Source: an uncultured Lachnospiraceae bacterium (GTDB lineage Bacteria > Bacillota > Clostridia > Lachnospirales > Lachnospiraceae). From it: a stretch of 64,000 nt of DNA. This document shows positions 44,743 through 52,795 of the stretch, piece by piece. Numbering within the stretch: the stretch's first letter is position 1; each line of letters begins with the position of its first letter. Under the pieces are notes generated by a model. That model saw only the letters and a program-made list of their open reading frames with translations. It was not told the origin of the DNA and ran no database searches. The DNA lies in NCBI GenBank assembly GCA_902781325.1, contig CACZJD010000001.1, positions 1 through 64,000 of the forward strand. Reading direction: 5' to 3'. A program made the position numbers and the translations under genes.

Positions 44743-46700
44743 AGCTTATTCTCCTTTACACCGGTTGCTTTCACAGTCTTTTTGATCGAGTCATCAAGTT
44801 CCCATGTCTCAGGGATCTCTCCTATGATATTGTCGCACAGCCAGTCCATTTTGATGATCTCTTTGTCATTGAGAGCCGGCGAATCAGGTCCTTTTAATAT
44901 GCCGGTCTGCGTGTGGATCTCTCCTTCAAAGGGACTTGCCGCGTCCGCAGCTATTATGCGTTTGAGCGCCAGAACTACCTTGCGGGAAGCATACGGAAGA
45001 TTTTTCGAAAGGATTATATCCACAACTCCCGCAGACATTCCCCACCAGAAGTTCACTGCCTTGCCGCCCGATCTGGATTTTCTTGCATCCAGTGACCCGT
45101 CGATGAGTTTGCGGATTATCTGCTCGTAATAGGATCCCCACTGATAGACAGGGGCGGCGAGATTCTCCACCTCCTGTTCCTCTCTCATACTTCCGTCAGC
45201 TCTCCTCGTCCCGGCGTCATGGATCCGGTACAGTCCATACTTTCTGGTTGGATCCTTGGGTTTTATGAAGTCGATCCCTGATATGATCCTGCATCCGCTT
45301 TCGATCAGTTCTTTCTCCCAATCACTTCCCTTTTTGGATGCCCAGACAAGTTTGATCCTGGCGTTCGGATCAAAGGCTGCAGCGCCCAGCGCAAATGCGT
45401 TAATGTTTGCGATCCCTCCGTAAATAGGATAGTCAGCTCTATATCCGATTATATGGTTCTCGGTCAATGAGGCAGCAAGACATCCCATCAGGAATTTAGC
45501 TTCATACATTCTTGTGTAATAGGTAGGTACCGAGCTTTTGGAGAGATTGACAGAACAGTTCATGATCCTCATCTCCGGGTATTCGATCGCAGCCTTCAGG
45601 CAGGCTTCCATCATAGCGGGAGATGTGGCGAATACTATGTCCTCCTTATCCGCATCGCAGGCCTCAAATGCCTGCTCCAGGTTATGCTCGGAGCTGCAGT
45701 CCTCAAATCTGCTCGCTTCGACGGCGCCATCAAACTTCTCAACGAGTTCATTGGCGCCCAGTTCATGGCTGTAGACCCAGCTGGATTCTTCTTCCTTGTG
45801 CTCAAACAGAAATGCGGCGCGAATAGGTTTTCCGTTGTAGGCGCTGCTGAGATTGATCAGTTTTTTTACACCGCTTCCCTTTCCTACTTCCCAGGGGCCG
45901 CGGACCAGCTCTATTTTGTCCTCTCCGGCTATTATACTGTACTCATTCCTGAGTTTCTGGATCTTGTGTCTGATCAGATTTTCTGAATCGTACAGAAGAC
46001 TGTCAATCTCAAAGACCGTAAGATAGAGCAAAAAAGCATCTCCTGCGGTAATAGGATTCTTACCGCTTACAGGTTCATAACACTTTGAGAAGACCGTAAA
46101 AGCAGATTTGATTTCCTCGATCAATTCGTCAGGCCATGCTTTCTTCAGATCCTGCCCGAAGTGGTCTGCAAGTTTCGCGTAAGAACCCTCTCTTGAAAAT
46201 GTGATGGAAAACAGTCCCGTCACATTGTAAAAATCTATATATTCATAGTAGATCCTGGTGATCGGATCGTCCGCTTTGGGCGGAATGATCCGTATCACAT
46301 CTCCGGGAATAGAGACATAACCGATTAATTTGGATACCGAAACCCTCTTGTTCCCTTCCTCCACATAGAATTTATTCATGTATTCGTAAACTTTGATCGG
46401 TTCCCGGATTCCTTCTTCCATCGCGGAGTCGTAGAGAGACGACCACTTGAGTGCGAATTCGCTTCCCGGTTCTGTGAGCGGCATGAAGTTGCAGGCAAAC
46501 GCGTTCTGCCTTCCGACAGTTCTTGTGCCGGCGATCATATTAAGGGGGATCTCCTTTACGCCAAGCGGTCTCACCGCCATCCTTTCTATATCCTGTCCCA
46601 TGGAATCCAGTGCCGGAAGATAGGGGTACTGCCCCGATGCGACAGCTCTGCGGTATGCCCGTTCTCCTTCCCGTCTGGCTTTTTCATAGTCGATCTGCAT
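44739..46700 (-). CDS. cytoplasmic BMP-family binding protein with N-terminal ParB-like domain
   Basis: The 653-residue protein has no signal peptide. Residues about 95-140 look like a ParB/sulfiredoxin-type fold (GIREPIKVYEYMNKFYVEEG, then NKRVSVSKL). The C-terminal 370 residues resemble the BMP (Med/PnrA) nucleoside-binding fold: IRAAFLFEHKEEE, ATSPAMMEACLKAA, TRMYEAKFLMGCLAAS and GYRADYPIYGGIANINAFALG. BMP proteins are normally exported lipoproteins feeding ABC importers. A cytoplasmic one fused to a ParB-like part suggests an intracellular sensor or regulator. It is coupled with the metallophosphoesterase gene by a four-base overlap. Confidence 0.78.
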   Translation of the reverse strand: MQIDYEKARREGERAYRRAVASGQYPYLPALDSMGQDIERMAVRPLGVKEIPLNMIAGTRTVGRQNAFACNFMPLTEPGSEFALKWSSLYDSAMEEGIREPIKVYEYMNKFYVEEGNKRVSVSKLIGYVSIPGDVIRIIPPKADDPITRIYYEYIDFYNVTGLFSITFSREGSYAKLADHFGQDLKKAWPDELIEEIKSAFTVFSKCYEPVSGKNPITAGDAFLLYLTVFEIDSLLYDSENLIRHKIQKLRNEYSIIAGEDKIELVRGPWEVGKGSGVKKLINLSSAYNGKPIRAAFLFEHKEEESSWVYSHELGANELVEKFDGAVEASRFEDCSSEHNLEQAFEACDADKEDIVFATSPAMMEACLKAAIEYPEMRIMNCSVNLSKSSVPTYYTRMYEAKFLMGCLAASLTENHIIGYRADYPIYGGIANINAFALGAAAFDPNARIKLVWASKKGSDWEKELIESGCRIISGIDFIKPKDPTRKYGLYRIHDAGTRRADGSMREEQEVENLAAPVYQWGSYYEQIIRKLIDGSLDARKSRSGGKAVNFWWGMSAGVVDIILSKNLPYASRKVVLALKRIIAADAASPFEGEIHTQTGILKGPDSPALNDKEIIKMDWLCDNIIGEIPETWELDDSIKKTVKATGVKENKL

Positions 46701-46740
46701 ATACTGCTCCTTTTAACTCGTCATTATTCGATTCCAAAAC

Positions 46741-46746
46741 ATTATA
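46741..46746 (-). promoter_or_regulatory. -10 box for the BMP/ParB-like gene
   Basis: A perfect TATAAT on the minus strand lies 40 bases before the ATG in AT-rich DNA. No good -35 hexamer is seen, so the promoter is tentative. The rest of the 249-base gap up to 46949 holds only AT-rich DNA and the terminator at 46901-46938. Confidence 0.45.
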
Positions 46747-46900
46747 CACGAATTCAAAATGAACGAAAATACAATAATGCCGCCTTATTGCAGTCAGTTT
46801 TTTGATATTTAAACTTTAGTTAAGAATACAGTGCTATTTTAATCTTGCCGGTTATTATTAATATCTTCGCCGAACAGGATGCATTTGCATTCGTTCTCCA

Positions 46901-46938
46901 TAAAAAGCGCGGTCAAGGTCTAACTCCCTTGACCGCGC
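46901..46938 (-). terminator. intrinsic terminator after the degenerate phosphoesterase gene
   Basis: GCGCGGTCAAGG (46907-46918) pairs perfectly with CCTTGACCGCGC (46927-46938). The minus strand continues TTTTTATGG. Confidence 0.88.
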
Positions 46939-46949
46939 GTTCTTTTTGT

Positions 46950-47861
46950 TCACATCTGTTCTCTGGAAAGGCCGTCAATATCCACCACCGCGATTTCCGG
47001 CGGGTTATTAAGTCTGGGGATCATCCCCCTTGGCGCGCTCAGTCCGCTTGTAAGGAACAGTTTCACTCCGTCCTTTTCCGACAACCCGTGTACAAATTCG
47101 GGAAAATATCCCCGGGATCCTCCAAACACTCCGCCGTAATGCGGGAGTACTACAAGGCCGCCCAGATCGTTTCCGCTCACCACCAGGTCTACATCCCAGT
47201 TTTTGCATGCGTCCGAATACAAAAAGCTCTCAGGTCTGATGGAAAGCATGATCTTAAGATTTTCTGTATTCTGATAGTCGCTAAGGAAATTCCAGGTCCC
47301 CTCATACCTTTTCTTCACCTCATTTCTGAGGTTGGTCAGTTCATAGGCATTGTTGTACATGCCGCCGACCCGCACACCGATCCCGTAGAGGTTCGTATCC
47401 GCATAACTCTCGTTCAGAACAACAGCCCCTGCTTTCTCGAGAGCCTCTCGCAGAGGATCCGTACTGTCTTTCTCAGAAGTGTGGTTCTTTACATACTTGA
47501 GTTCCTCTTCTCCATAGGAATAGTAAACGGGCGCGATCTGAACCAGTCTCTTGATCAAATCCGTGAGAGGAGTCAGTTCTTCCGTACCGGCAGTGATCAT
47601 ATTGCCGCCGATCAGGATCGCGTCCGGAAAAGTGTTTCCCGCCCGGTCAGCGATCACCCCGTTGCCGTCCTCGAAGACATAGCCGTAAAGATCTGAGAGT
47701 ACCACAAAGCGAAGAGACTGGTCGCCTTCTCCTTCTTTGGTGTAATAATAGTGCACTTCCGGATCACTATAGGACCGCTGGAGCATCCATGCTCCTGGTA
47801 TTCCTATAATGAGCGCCAGCAACAATAAAACAAAAATAAAATGAATCAGTTTCTTTATCAT
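46950..47861 (-). CDS. membrane-anchored metallophosphoesterase-like protein with degenerate metal site
   Basis: The 303-residue protein has an N-terminal membrane helix (about 5-27). The rest follows the YkuE/calcineurin-like fold, but the metal motifs are altered: SDLYGY where SDLH is expected, LIGGNMI for GD, YSYGEEE for GNHE, and VSGNDLGGLV for SGHxHGGQ. The final GLSAPRGMIPRLNNPPEI is typical of the family. So most or all metal-binding His and Asp are gone, and it is probably not a phosphoesterase. It may be a binding protein. It is 23 bases after the exopolysaccharide transferase gene. Confidence 0.7.
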   Translation of the reverse strand: MIKKLIHFIFVLLLLALIIGIPGAWMLQRSYSDPEVHYYYTKEGEGDQSLRFVVLSDLYGYVFEDGNGVIADRAGNTFPDAILIGGNMITAGTEELTPLTDLIKRLVQIAPVYYSYGEEELKYVKNHTSEKDSTDPLREALEKAGAVVLNESYADTNLYGIGVRVGGMYNNAYELTNLRNEVKKRYEGTWNFLSDYQNTENLKIMLSIRPESFLYSDACKNWDVDLVVSGNDLGGLVVLPHYGGVFGGSRGYFPEFVHGLSEKDGVKLFLTSGLSAPRGMIPRLNNPPEIAVVDIDGLSREQM

Positions 47862-47884
47862 CTATCCTGCCTTTACGTTTTTAT

Positions 47885-49339
47885 TTATTCCGCTCCTTCA
47901 TGCCTTAACACGACACCTACGGTTTTGAGGAGGATCTTGAGGTCCAGCATGACACTCCAGTTCTGAATATATTCACGGTCAAGTCTGACCACTTCTTCAA
48001 AGTCTGTGATATCGCTCCGGCCGCTGATCTGCCAAAGACCTGTGATCCCGGGCTTGATACTCATCCTCACTCTGTGATGCAGGTCATACTTTTCCCATTC
48101 GTCAAGGGTCGGCGGTCTTGTCCCCACAAGAGACATCTCACCCTTGAGCACATTCCAGAACTGCGGGAACTCGTCCAAAGAGGTTCTTCTGATAAAGTTG
48201 CCGATCCCTGCAGGCCTTCCGTTTTTATCCTTTTTTTCTGATCCGATGATCCTCGGGTCATCATCCATCTTGAACATCATCCCGTCGCTGATCTTATTCT
48301 GTTCCATGAGCGCCTTTTTGCGCTCTTCGGCGTCCATATACATGCTTCTGAACTTGTACATGTAGAACTGTTTGCCGTTCTGCCCAACCCTTTTCTGCTT
48401 GAAAAAGATCGGTCCCGGGGACTGAATGTAAATGATGGGGGCTATAAAAATAAAGATGATTCCTGTGAGGATGCACCCAATGATCCCGCCAAGAATATCC
48501 ATGATCCTCTTGCAGATGATCTGTCTGGTGGATACGATCCTGAGACTGTTGGTCAGAACCCTGTATGTTCCGATCTTGGAGACCTCCTGCATCCCGTCGC
48601 TGTGAGCATTTAATGCTTCCAGACAGTAATGGACTGTGATCCCCATCTCCATGATGGCATCGATCATATCCATGGGATAGGGCATATTATCGGGCTGATA
48701 AACAAGCACCTCGTCTACCCAGTTCTTTCTGATCTCATTGATGATATCCGTCTCTCTCCCCATAACGGGAATGTCCCGGATCGTCTCTGAACTGCACTCC
48801 CTGTCCATCAGGTATACGCCCGTGATCTTATAGTCGTGAACACTGTTGTCCAAAAGGTTCCTTACCACTTCTCCGGCCAGTGAAGAAGAGGTAATGACCA
48901 TAAGGGACTTTTTCCCTATTTTGATCTTGACGGAATTAAAGATCCTCTTCTTATTCAGAAGCCTCATAAAGTAAGAAGCGAACAGGTACATGACTGCCAT
49001 AATACCTGTAAACATTCGGGATACCAGATAAATCTGGTGTACCATGAACAGAAACAGGATCTCCAGCAGCATGAAGGTTGCCTCAAACCGAAAAGTGGCA
49101 ATGAATTCCTCCATTCGGTTTCTTCTGAGGATATTTTTATAACTGTTTGTAAACAGTACTGTGAGCAGCTGACACAGAAGCAGCAGGATCGCCTGATATC
49201 TGTACAGATACGTGTCGTATGGATTCTCAACCCCGACCCATATCCAGTAACTAAGCACAAAGCAGATCTGCAGCACTACCACATCGAGCACTATAAAATC
49301 GATGTGCTTGAGCCAGCCTCTCAGTTCTTTCTTATGCAT
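47885..49339 (-). CDS. exopolysaccharide polyprenyl glycosylphosphotransferase
   Basis: It transfers the first sugar phosphate to undecaprenyl phosphate. The 484-residue protein has four N-terminal membrane helices, a Rossmann-like central domain, a fifth helix (GGIIGCILTGIIFIF) and the catalytic bac_transf domain: FFKQKRVGQNGKQFYMYKF, RSMYMDAEER, RRTSLDEFPQFWNVLKGEMS and PGITGLWQISGRSD. GGGAG lies six bases before the ATG. It follows a GT2 gene by 49 bases, so the two start a surface polysaccharide. Confidence 0.93.
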   Translation of the reverse strand: MHKKELRGWLKHIDFIVLDVVVLQICFVLSYWIWVGVENPYDTYLYRYQAILLLLCQLLTVLFTNSYKNILRRNRMEEFIATFRFEATFMLLEILFLFMVHQIYLVSRMFTGIMAVMYLFASYFMRLLNKKRIFNSVKIKIGKKSLMVITSSSLAGEVVRNLLDNSVHDYKITGVYLMDRECSSETIRDIPVMGRETDIINEIRKNWVDEVLVYQPDNMPYPMDMIDAIMEMGITVHYCLEALNAHSDGMQEVSKIGTYRVLTNSLRIVSTRQIICKRIMDILGGIIGCILTGIIFIFIAPIIYIQSPGPIFFKQKRVGQNGKQFYMYKFRSMYMDAEERKKALMEQNKISDGMMFKMDDDPRIIGSEKKDKNGRPAGIGNFIRRTSLDEFPQFWNVLKGEMSLVGTRPPTLDEWEKYDLHHRVRMSIKPGITGLWQISGRSDITDFEEVVRLDREYIQNWSVMLDLKILLKTVGVVLRHEGAE

Positions 49340-49388
49340 AACACTCTCCCTGCCTCAACGAAGAACTCTGAGGCAAACGAACTCCCGC

Positions 49389-50420
49389 TCAGTTAAATCC
49401 GAAAATTTTCCGTGCGATCCCGTATCCGGAGGAGACCACTGTCTTCCCGAATCTGCCGGGCAGATGAACCGCTGTGCCGAAGACACCTCTGCGCAGTTTT
49501 AAGTACAGCTCGTGGTCCTTCTCGGAGAGGTATTCCCACAGCTCGTCCTTGATAGCGAGTTTTTCAGCGTCGTCGGAAATGATCGCCAGAACCGATGTGA
49601 TCGTCGTGATGATCTCAAGATAGTTGTACATATACTTGTAGAGCTGGTTTTTCTTTTCGATCCTGCCTTCCGTTACTCCTTCCGAGAAATAGTCAAACAT
49701 GATCCGGTTGACCCTCGCCTGCTGGTCAAGTCTTCCGATCATGACCTCCTCGTTGACAGACTGGTCATCTCTTCCGATGAAATAATAGTAGAAGTTCACG
49801 TCCAGATAATAGAGGTTCTTCACATTCGGCATCGGATTGAACACATAGATGTTGTCCACATAGAAGCAGTGCTCCGGAAGCCGCAGCCCGGACTCTCTGA
49901 GAAGCTCTGTTCTGTAGATCACGGAATGCATCAGAATATACTGGCCCTTACGGAAGCGTTTAGTCTCCTCCCAGCCGAAAACTCTGCCTGTCGGAAGTGC
50001 TTTCCGGTACTGCATGACTTTCTTGCGGACCTGCCCTTCCTTATCGTACACGAAATTACTGATGAGAAGGTCGATCTTCTCCTCAACATCCTTATACTCT
50101 CTGAGTTTATCAAGAATAGATTTAAAAGCGCTGGCTTTGACTTTATCGTCGCTGTCCACCACTTTGAAGTACATTCCGGAAGCGTTCTCGATCCCGGTGT
50201 TCACGGCTCCGCCATGTCCCTTGTTGGGCTGATGGATGGCTTTCACGATCCCGGGATATTTTGCCTCAAGCTGATCTGCGATCTCGGCAGTCCTGTCTGA
50301 AGATCCGTCATCCACTACAAGGACCTCAACCTCGTCCCCTCCTACTACGAGGGAACTTACACAATTTTCCATATAATCCTGTGAATTATAGCAAGGTACA
50401 GCTATTGTCAGTAATTTCAT
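49389..50420 (-). CDS. family 2 glycosyltransferase
   Basis: A 343-residue glycosyltransferase with a GT-A fold: LTIAVPCYNSQDYMENC, VLVVDDGSSDRTAEI and the DxD-type KVVDSDDKV near residue 100. The C-terminal 150 residues are helical and lack membrane helices. The acceptor and sugar are unknown. AAGGAATT precedes the ATG. An extended -10 promoter lies 36 bases upstream. Confidence 0.9.
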   Translation of the reverse strand: MKLLTIAVPCYNSQDYMENCVSSLVVGGDEVEVLVVDDGSSDRTAEIADQLEAKYPGIVKAIHQPNKGHGGAVNTGIENASGMYFKVVDSDDKVKASAFKSILDKLREYKDVEEKIDLLISNFVYDKEGQVRKKVMQYRKALPTGRVFGWEETKRFRKGQYILMHSVIYRTELLRESGLRLPEHCFYVDNIYVFNPMPNVKNLYYLDVNFYYYFIGRDDQSVNEEVMIGRLDQQARVNRIMFDYFSEGVTEGRIEKKNQLYKYMYNYLEIITTITSVLAIISDDAEKLAIKDELWEYLSEKDHELYLKLRRGVFGTAVHLPGRFGKTVVSSGYGIARKIFGFN

Positions 50421-50455
50421 TTTTAATTCCTTCCATATGCAGTCATCGGCTTAAT

Positions 50456-50464
50456 ATTATACCA
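50456..50464 (-). promoter_or_regulatory. extended -10 promoter of the glycosyltransferase gene
   Basis: The minus strand has TGGTATAAT with TTGGCT 17 bases upstream of the TATAAT. The -35 overlaps the mutY terminator hairpin. Confidence 0.6.
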
Positions 50465-50473
50465 TACCTTGAC

Positions 50474-50500
50474 AAATAAGCCAAAACTTTCGGCTTTTTT
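50474..50500 (-). terminator. terminator after mutY
   Basis: AAGCC (50478-50482) pairs with GGCTT (50492-50496), with further A-T pairs inside. The minus strand continues ATTTG, and the plus strand continues TTTTCC. Confidence 0.45.
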
Positions 50501-50506
50501 CCTTTG

Positions 50507-51607
50507 TCAGGATAACGGAACACTACTGTTCAGATCCAGCCATTTCAGATATGTCCCGAAAGCTGAGGGAATACAGTATTTGTCTGTGATCTCCTCAGCT
50601 GAGGCCATGATGAAAGGTATACTTCCCTCTGAAAAGGGTTCTGTTATCACTTCATACCCCCGCAGGATCCACTTTTTGTGAGTGAAAATGTGCTCGGCGT
50701 CAGGGATCCTTCTGATCCTCAGCGGTTCCAAAGAGTGCTCCCTGAGCCACTTCACAGCTTCGTCTCTCCCAAGTTCTCCCGCTGTATTCGGGAACTCGTA
50801 AAGACCTGCCAAAAGCCCTCGTGCCGGACGCTTTCTCACGGCGGTTTTTCCTTCCGATCTGATCAGAAATACCGTAAGATGCTCCACTTTTTTGTCCTTA
50901 CCTGTACGGATCGCCGGCAGATCCGCTTCCCGTCCCGGTCTCTCCCTGTGGATCCTGCAGAATTCCGAGATCGGGCAGTTCCCGCAGTCCGGTGTCGTGT
51001 TGGGAAGGCACACCGCGTTTCCCAGATCCATGAGCGCCTGGTTAAAATTCCCGCAGGGATTCTCCTCCGGGATTGTTTCGGTCTTTTCCGGCATCAGTTC
51101 CGTATAGCATTCGACTGCTTTCTTCAGCGCGGCCGGCGTCCGGATATTTTCCTCATACATTGTAAGTCTTGAGAAGATCCTTAAAAGATTGCCGTCCACA
51201 GACGGTATTCTCTCCCCGAACGCGATCGAGGCTATCGCCGCTGACGTATACGTTCCGATCCCCGGAAGCTTTTTCAGTTCCGCGCAGGTATTTGGGATCT
51301 CCCCCCCGCGGTTTTCCATCACTTCTACAGCGGCTTTTTTTAAATTTCTGACGCGGCTGTAGTAGCCGAGTCCCTCCCACAGTTTCAGGCAGAGTTCCTC
51401 AGGCGCCTCCGCCAGGGAGGCGACATCGGGAAGACTATCCAGAAATCTCCGGTAATATTCCTTTACTGCCTCCACTCTGGTCTGCTGCAGCATGATCTCC
51501 GAAAGCCATACATGATAGGGTGACGGATCCTCTCTCCACGGCAGCACTCTGCGGTTTTGAGAGTACCAGTTCAGCAGTTCCTCATAAAAAACTTTCATTT
51601 TCTCCAT
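50507..51607 (-). CDS. mutY: A/G-specific adenine glycosylase
   Basis: It removes adenine mispaired with 8-oxoguanine. The 366-residue protein has LPWREDPSPYHVWLSEIMLQ with the catalytic Glu, a helix-hairpin-helix LPGIGTYTSAAI, the catalytic Asp in PSVDGNLLRI, the [4Fe-4S] motif C-x7-C-x2-C-x5-C near residue 200, and a C-terminal NUDIX-like recognition domain. The start at 51607 or an ATG three codons later are both possible. It is six bases after holA. Confidence 0.95.
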   Translation of the reverse strand: MEKMKVFYEELLNWYSQNRRVLPWREDPSPYHVWLSEIMLQQTRVEAVKEYYRRFLDSLPDVASLAEAPEELCLKLWEGLGYYSRVRNLKKAAVEVMENRGGEIPNTCAELKKLPGIGTYTSAAIASIAFGERIPSVDGNLLRIFSRLTMYEENIRTPAALKKAVECYTELMPEKTETIPEENPCGNFNQALMDLGNAVCLPNTTPDCGNCPISEFCRIHRERPGREADLPAIRTGKDKKVEHLTVFLIRSEGKTAVRKRPARGLLAGLYEFPNTAGELGRDEAVKWLREHSLEPLRIRRIPDAEHIFTHKKWILRGYEVITEPFSEGSIPFIMASAEEITDKYCIPSAFGTYLKWLDLNSSVPLS

Positions 51608-51613
51608 TATATG

Positions 51614-52705
51614 TCACGCTCTGCCGGAGTGTCTTACAATGATCATCTCCGCCGCGATCCCTGCGTCGATCCTTCCGCTCTTGCTCTCGTGGTCGGCTGC
51701 GACACATTCATCCAGTGCCTCCACAAGTTCTTCTGTATTGTACATTCTGAGCGCTGGTTTGTATTTTTTGGTAATGACAAAGGAAGGGACGCCGACTTTG
51801 GACGCGATCTCGCTGTCAGACATTGTCCCGCTGAGCTCTTTGATCTTTACCAGCTGTTCAAACTGCCTCCTCATAAGACTAAGGATGACCTGCGGCGCTG
51901 TTCTCAGGGCACACAATTCCATATAGATCCCGATTGCCTTCTTTCTGTCCCTCAGCGCTATGGCTTCGATCATATCAAATATTCTGTCCCTGATCCTGGG
52001 GCTGCACACATCCTTAATATCCTGCTCGGTGACTTCTTTCTTTCCAATACAGTAACAGCAAAGTTTCTCCGCTTCTCCGGCGATGTTCTGCATATCCTCC
52101 CCGGTATATTCCAGGAACACGGCCAGTGTTCTTCCGCTGACGGAAAAACCGTTCTTTCTGAAGATCCCTCCGGCCCAGGCGCGAAGATCGTTTTCTCCCG
52201 GTGTGACACACTCGAGAATATCACCTTGTTTCTCTTTGCGGCTCTTAACTATAGCCTTGTACAGTTTTCCTCTCTTGTCGACATTCTCCTCAACAAACAC
52301 GATCGATGTCGTGTCGGGGATCTCGGGGATAAAGCCTGCGATCTTTTCCGCTTCCTCGGCGATTGACGCGGCAGTTTTGCTGCCCGTCACCGATTTAGAC
52401 GCGGACTTCGGATGCAGCAGCCCGGTGTTTTCCAAAACGATCACTCTTCTGTCCGCGAAAAAAGGAAGCGTCTGTGCCATGTCAATCAGTTCTCTTGCTG
52501 ACACATCCGATCCTGTATAACGCGACAGGTTCATCGTGTCCCCATCTCCCATGAGCGCCTTCACGAGTTTATCTCTGTTTTGCAGTCTCAGATATGCCTG
52601 TTCTCCGCACAAAAGATATACACTTCTCAGATCCCCGCTCCGGATCGATTCATTAAATTGTCTCTGCTCTGCAGCAAAATCGCTTTTTGCCTGTTTGGGA
52701 GCCAT
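51614..52705 (-). CDS. holA: DNA polymerase III subunit delta
   Basis: This is the clamp-loader delta subunit. The 363-residue protein begins MAPKQAKSDF and has the family stretches VYLLCGEQAYLRLQNRDKLV, LPFFADRRVIVLENTGL and the helical C-terminal collar domain (LSLMRRQFEQLVKIKEL). The ATG at 52705 follows TGGAG by six bases. An ATG four codons upstream has no good site. It is encoded 90 bases after comEC, the usual Firmicutes neighbour. Confidence 0.92.
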   Translation of the reverse strand: MAPKQAKSDFAAEQRQFNESIRSGDLRSVYLLCGEQAYLRLQNRDKLVKALMGDGDTMNLSRYTGSDVSARELIDMAQTLPFFADRRVIVLENTGLLHPKSASKSVTGSKTAASIAEEAEKIAGFIPEIPDTTSIVFVEENVDKRGKLYKAIVKSRKEKQGDILECVTPGENDLRAWAGGIFRKNGFSVSGRTLAVFLEYTGEDMQNIAGEAEKLCCYCIGKKEVTEQDIKDVCSPRIRDRIFDMIEAIALRDRKKAIGIYMELCALRTAPQVILSLMRRQFEQLVKIKELSGTMSDSEIASKVGVPSFVITKKYKPALRMYNTEELVEALDECVAADHESKSGRIDAGIAAEMIIVRHSGRA

Positions 52706-52723
52706 AATGATCTCCATCCGTAA

Positions 52724-52744
52724 ACCGCGGCTGTCTGCCGCGGT
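52724..52744. terminator. short palindrome between comEC and holA
   Basis: ACCGCGG and CCGCGGT form seven pairs around a seven-base loop. Only TTTACGG follows on the minus strand, so termination is weak. Confidence 0.35.
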
Positions 52745-52795
52745 CTCAATCTTTTATCGTATTAATTTTCATTGAATGACATTCCCTGCGTTTTG

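Noticed and set aside
49340..49388. GCCTCA/TGAGGC inverted repeat between the glycosyltransferase and sugar transferase genes
   Set aside because: No T run follows on the minus strand; not enough evidence to call a terminator or operator.
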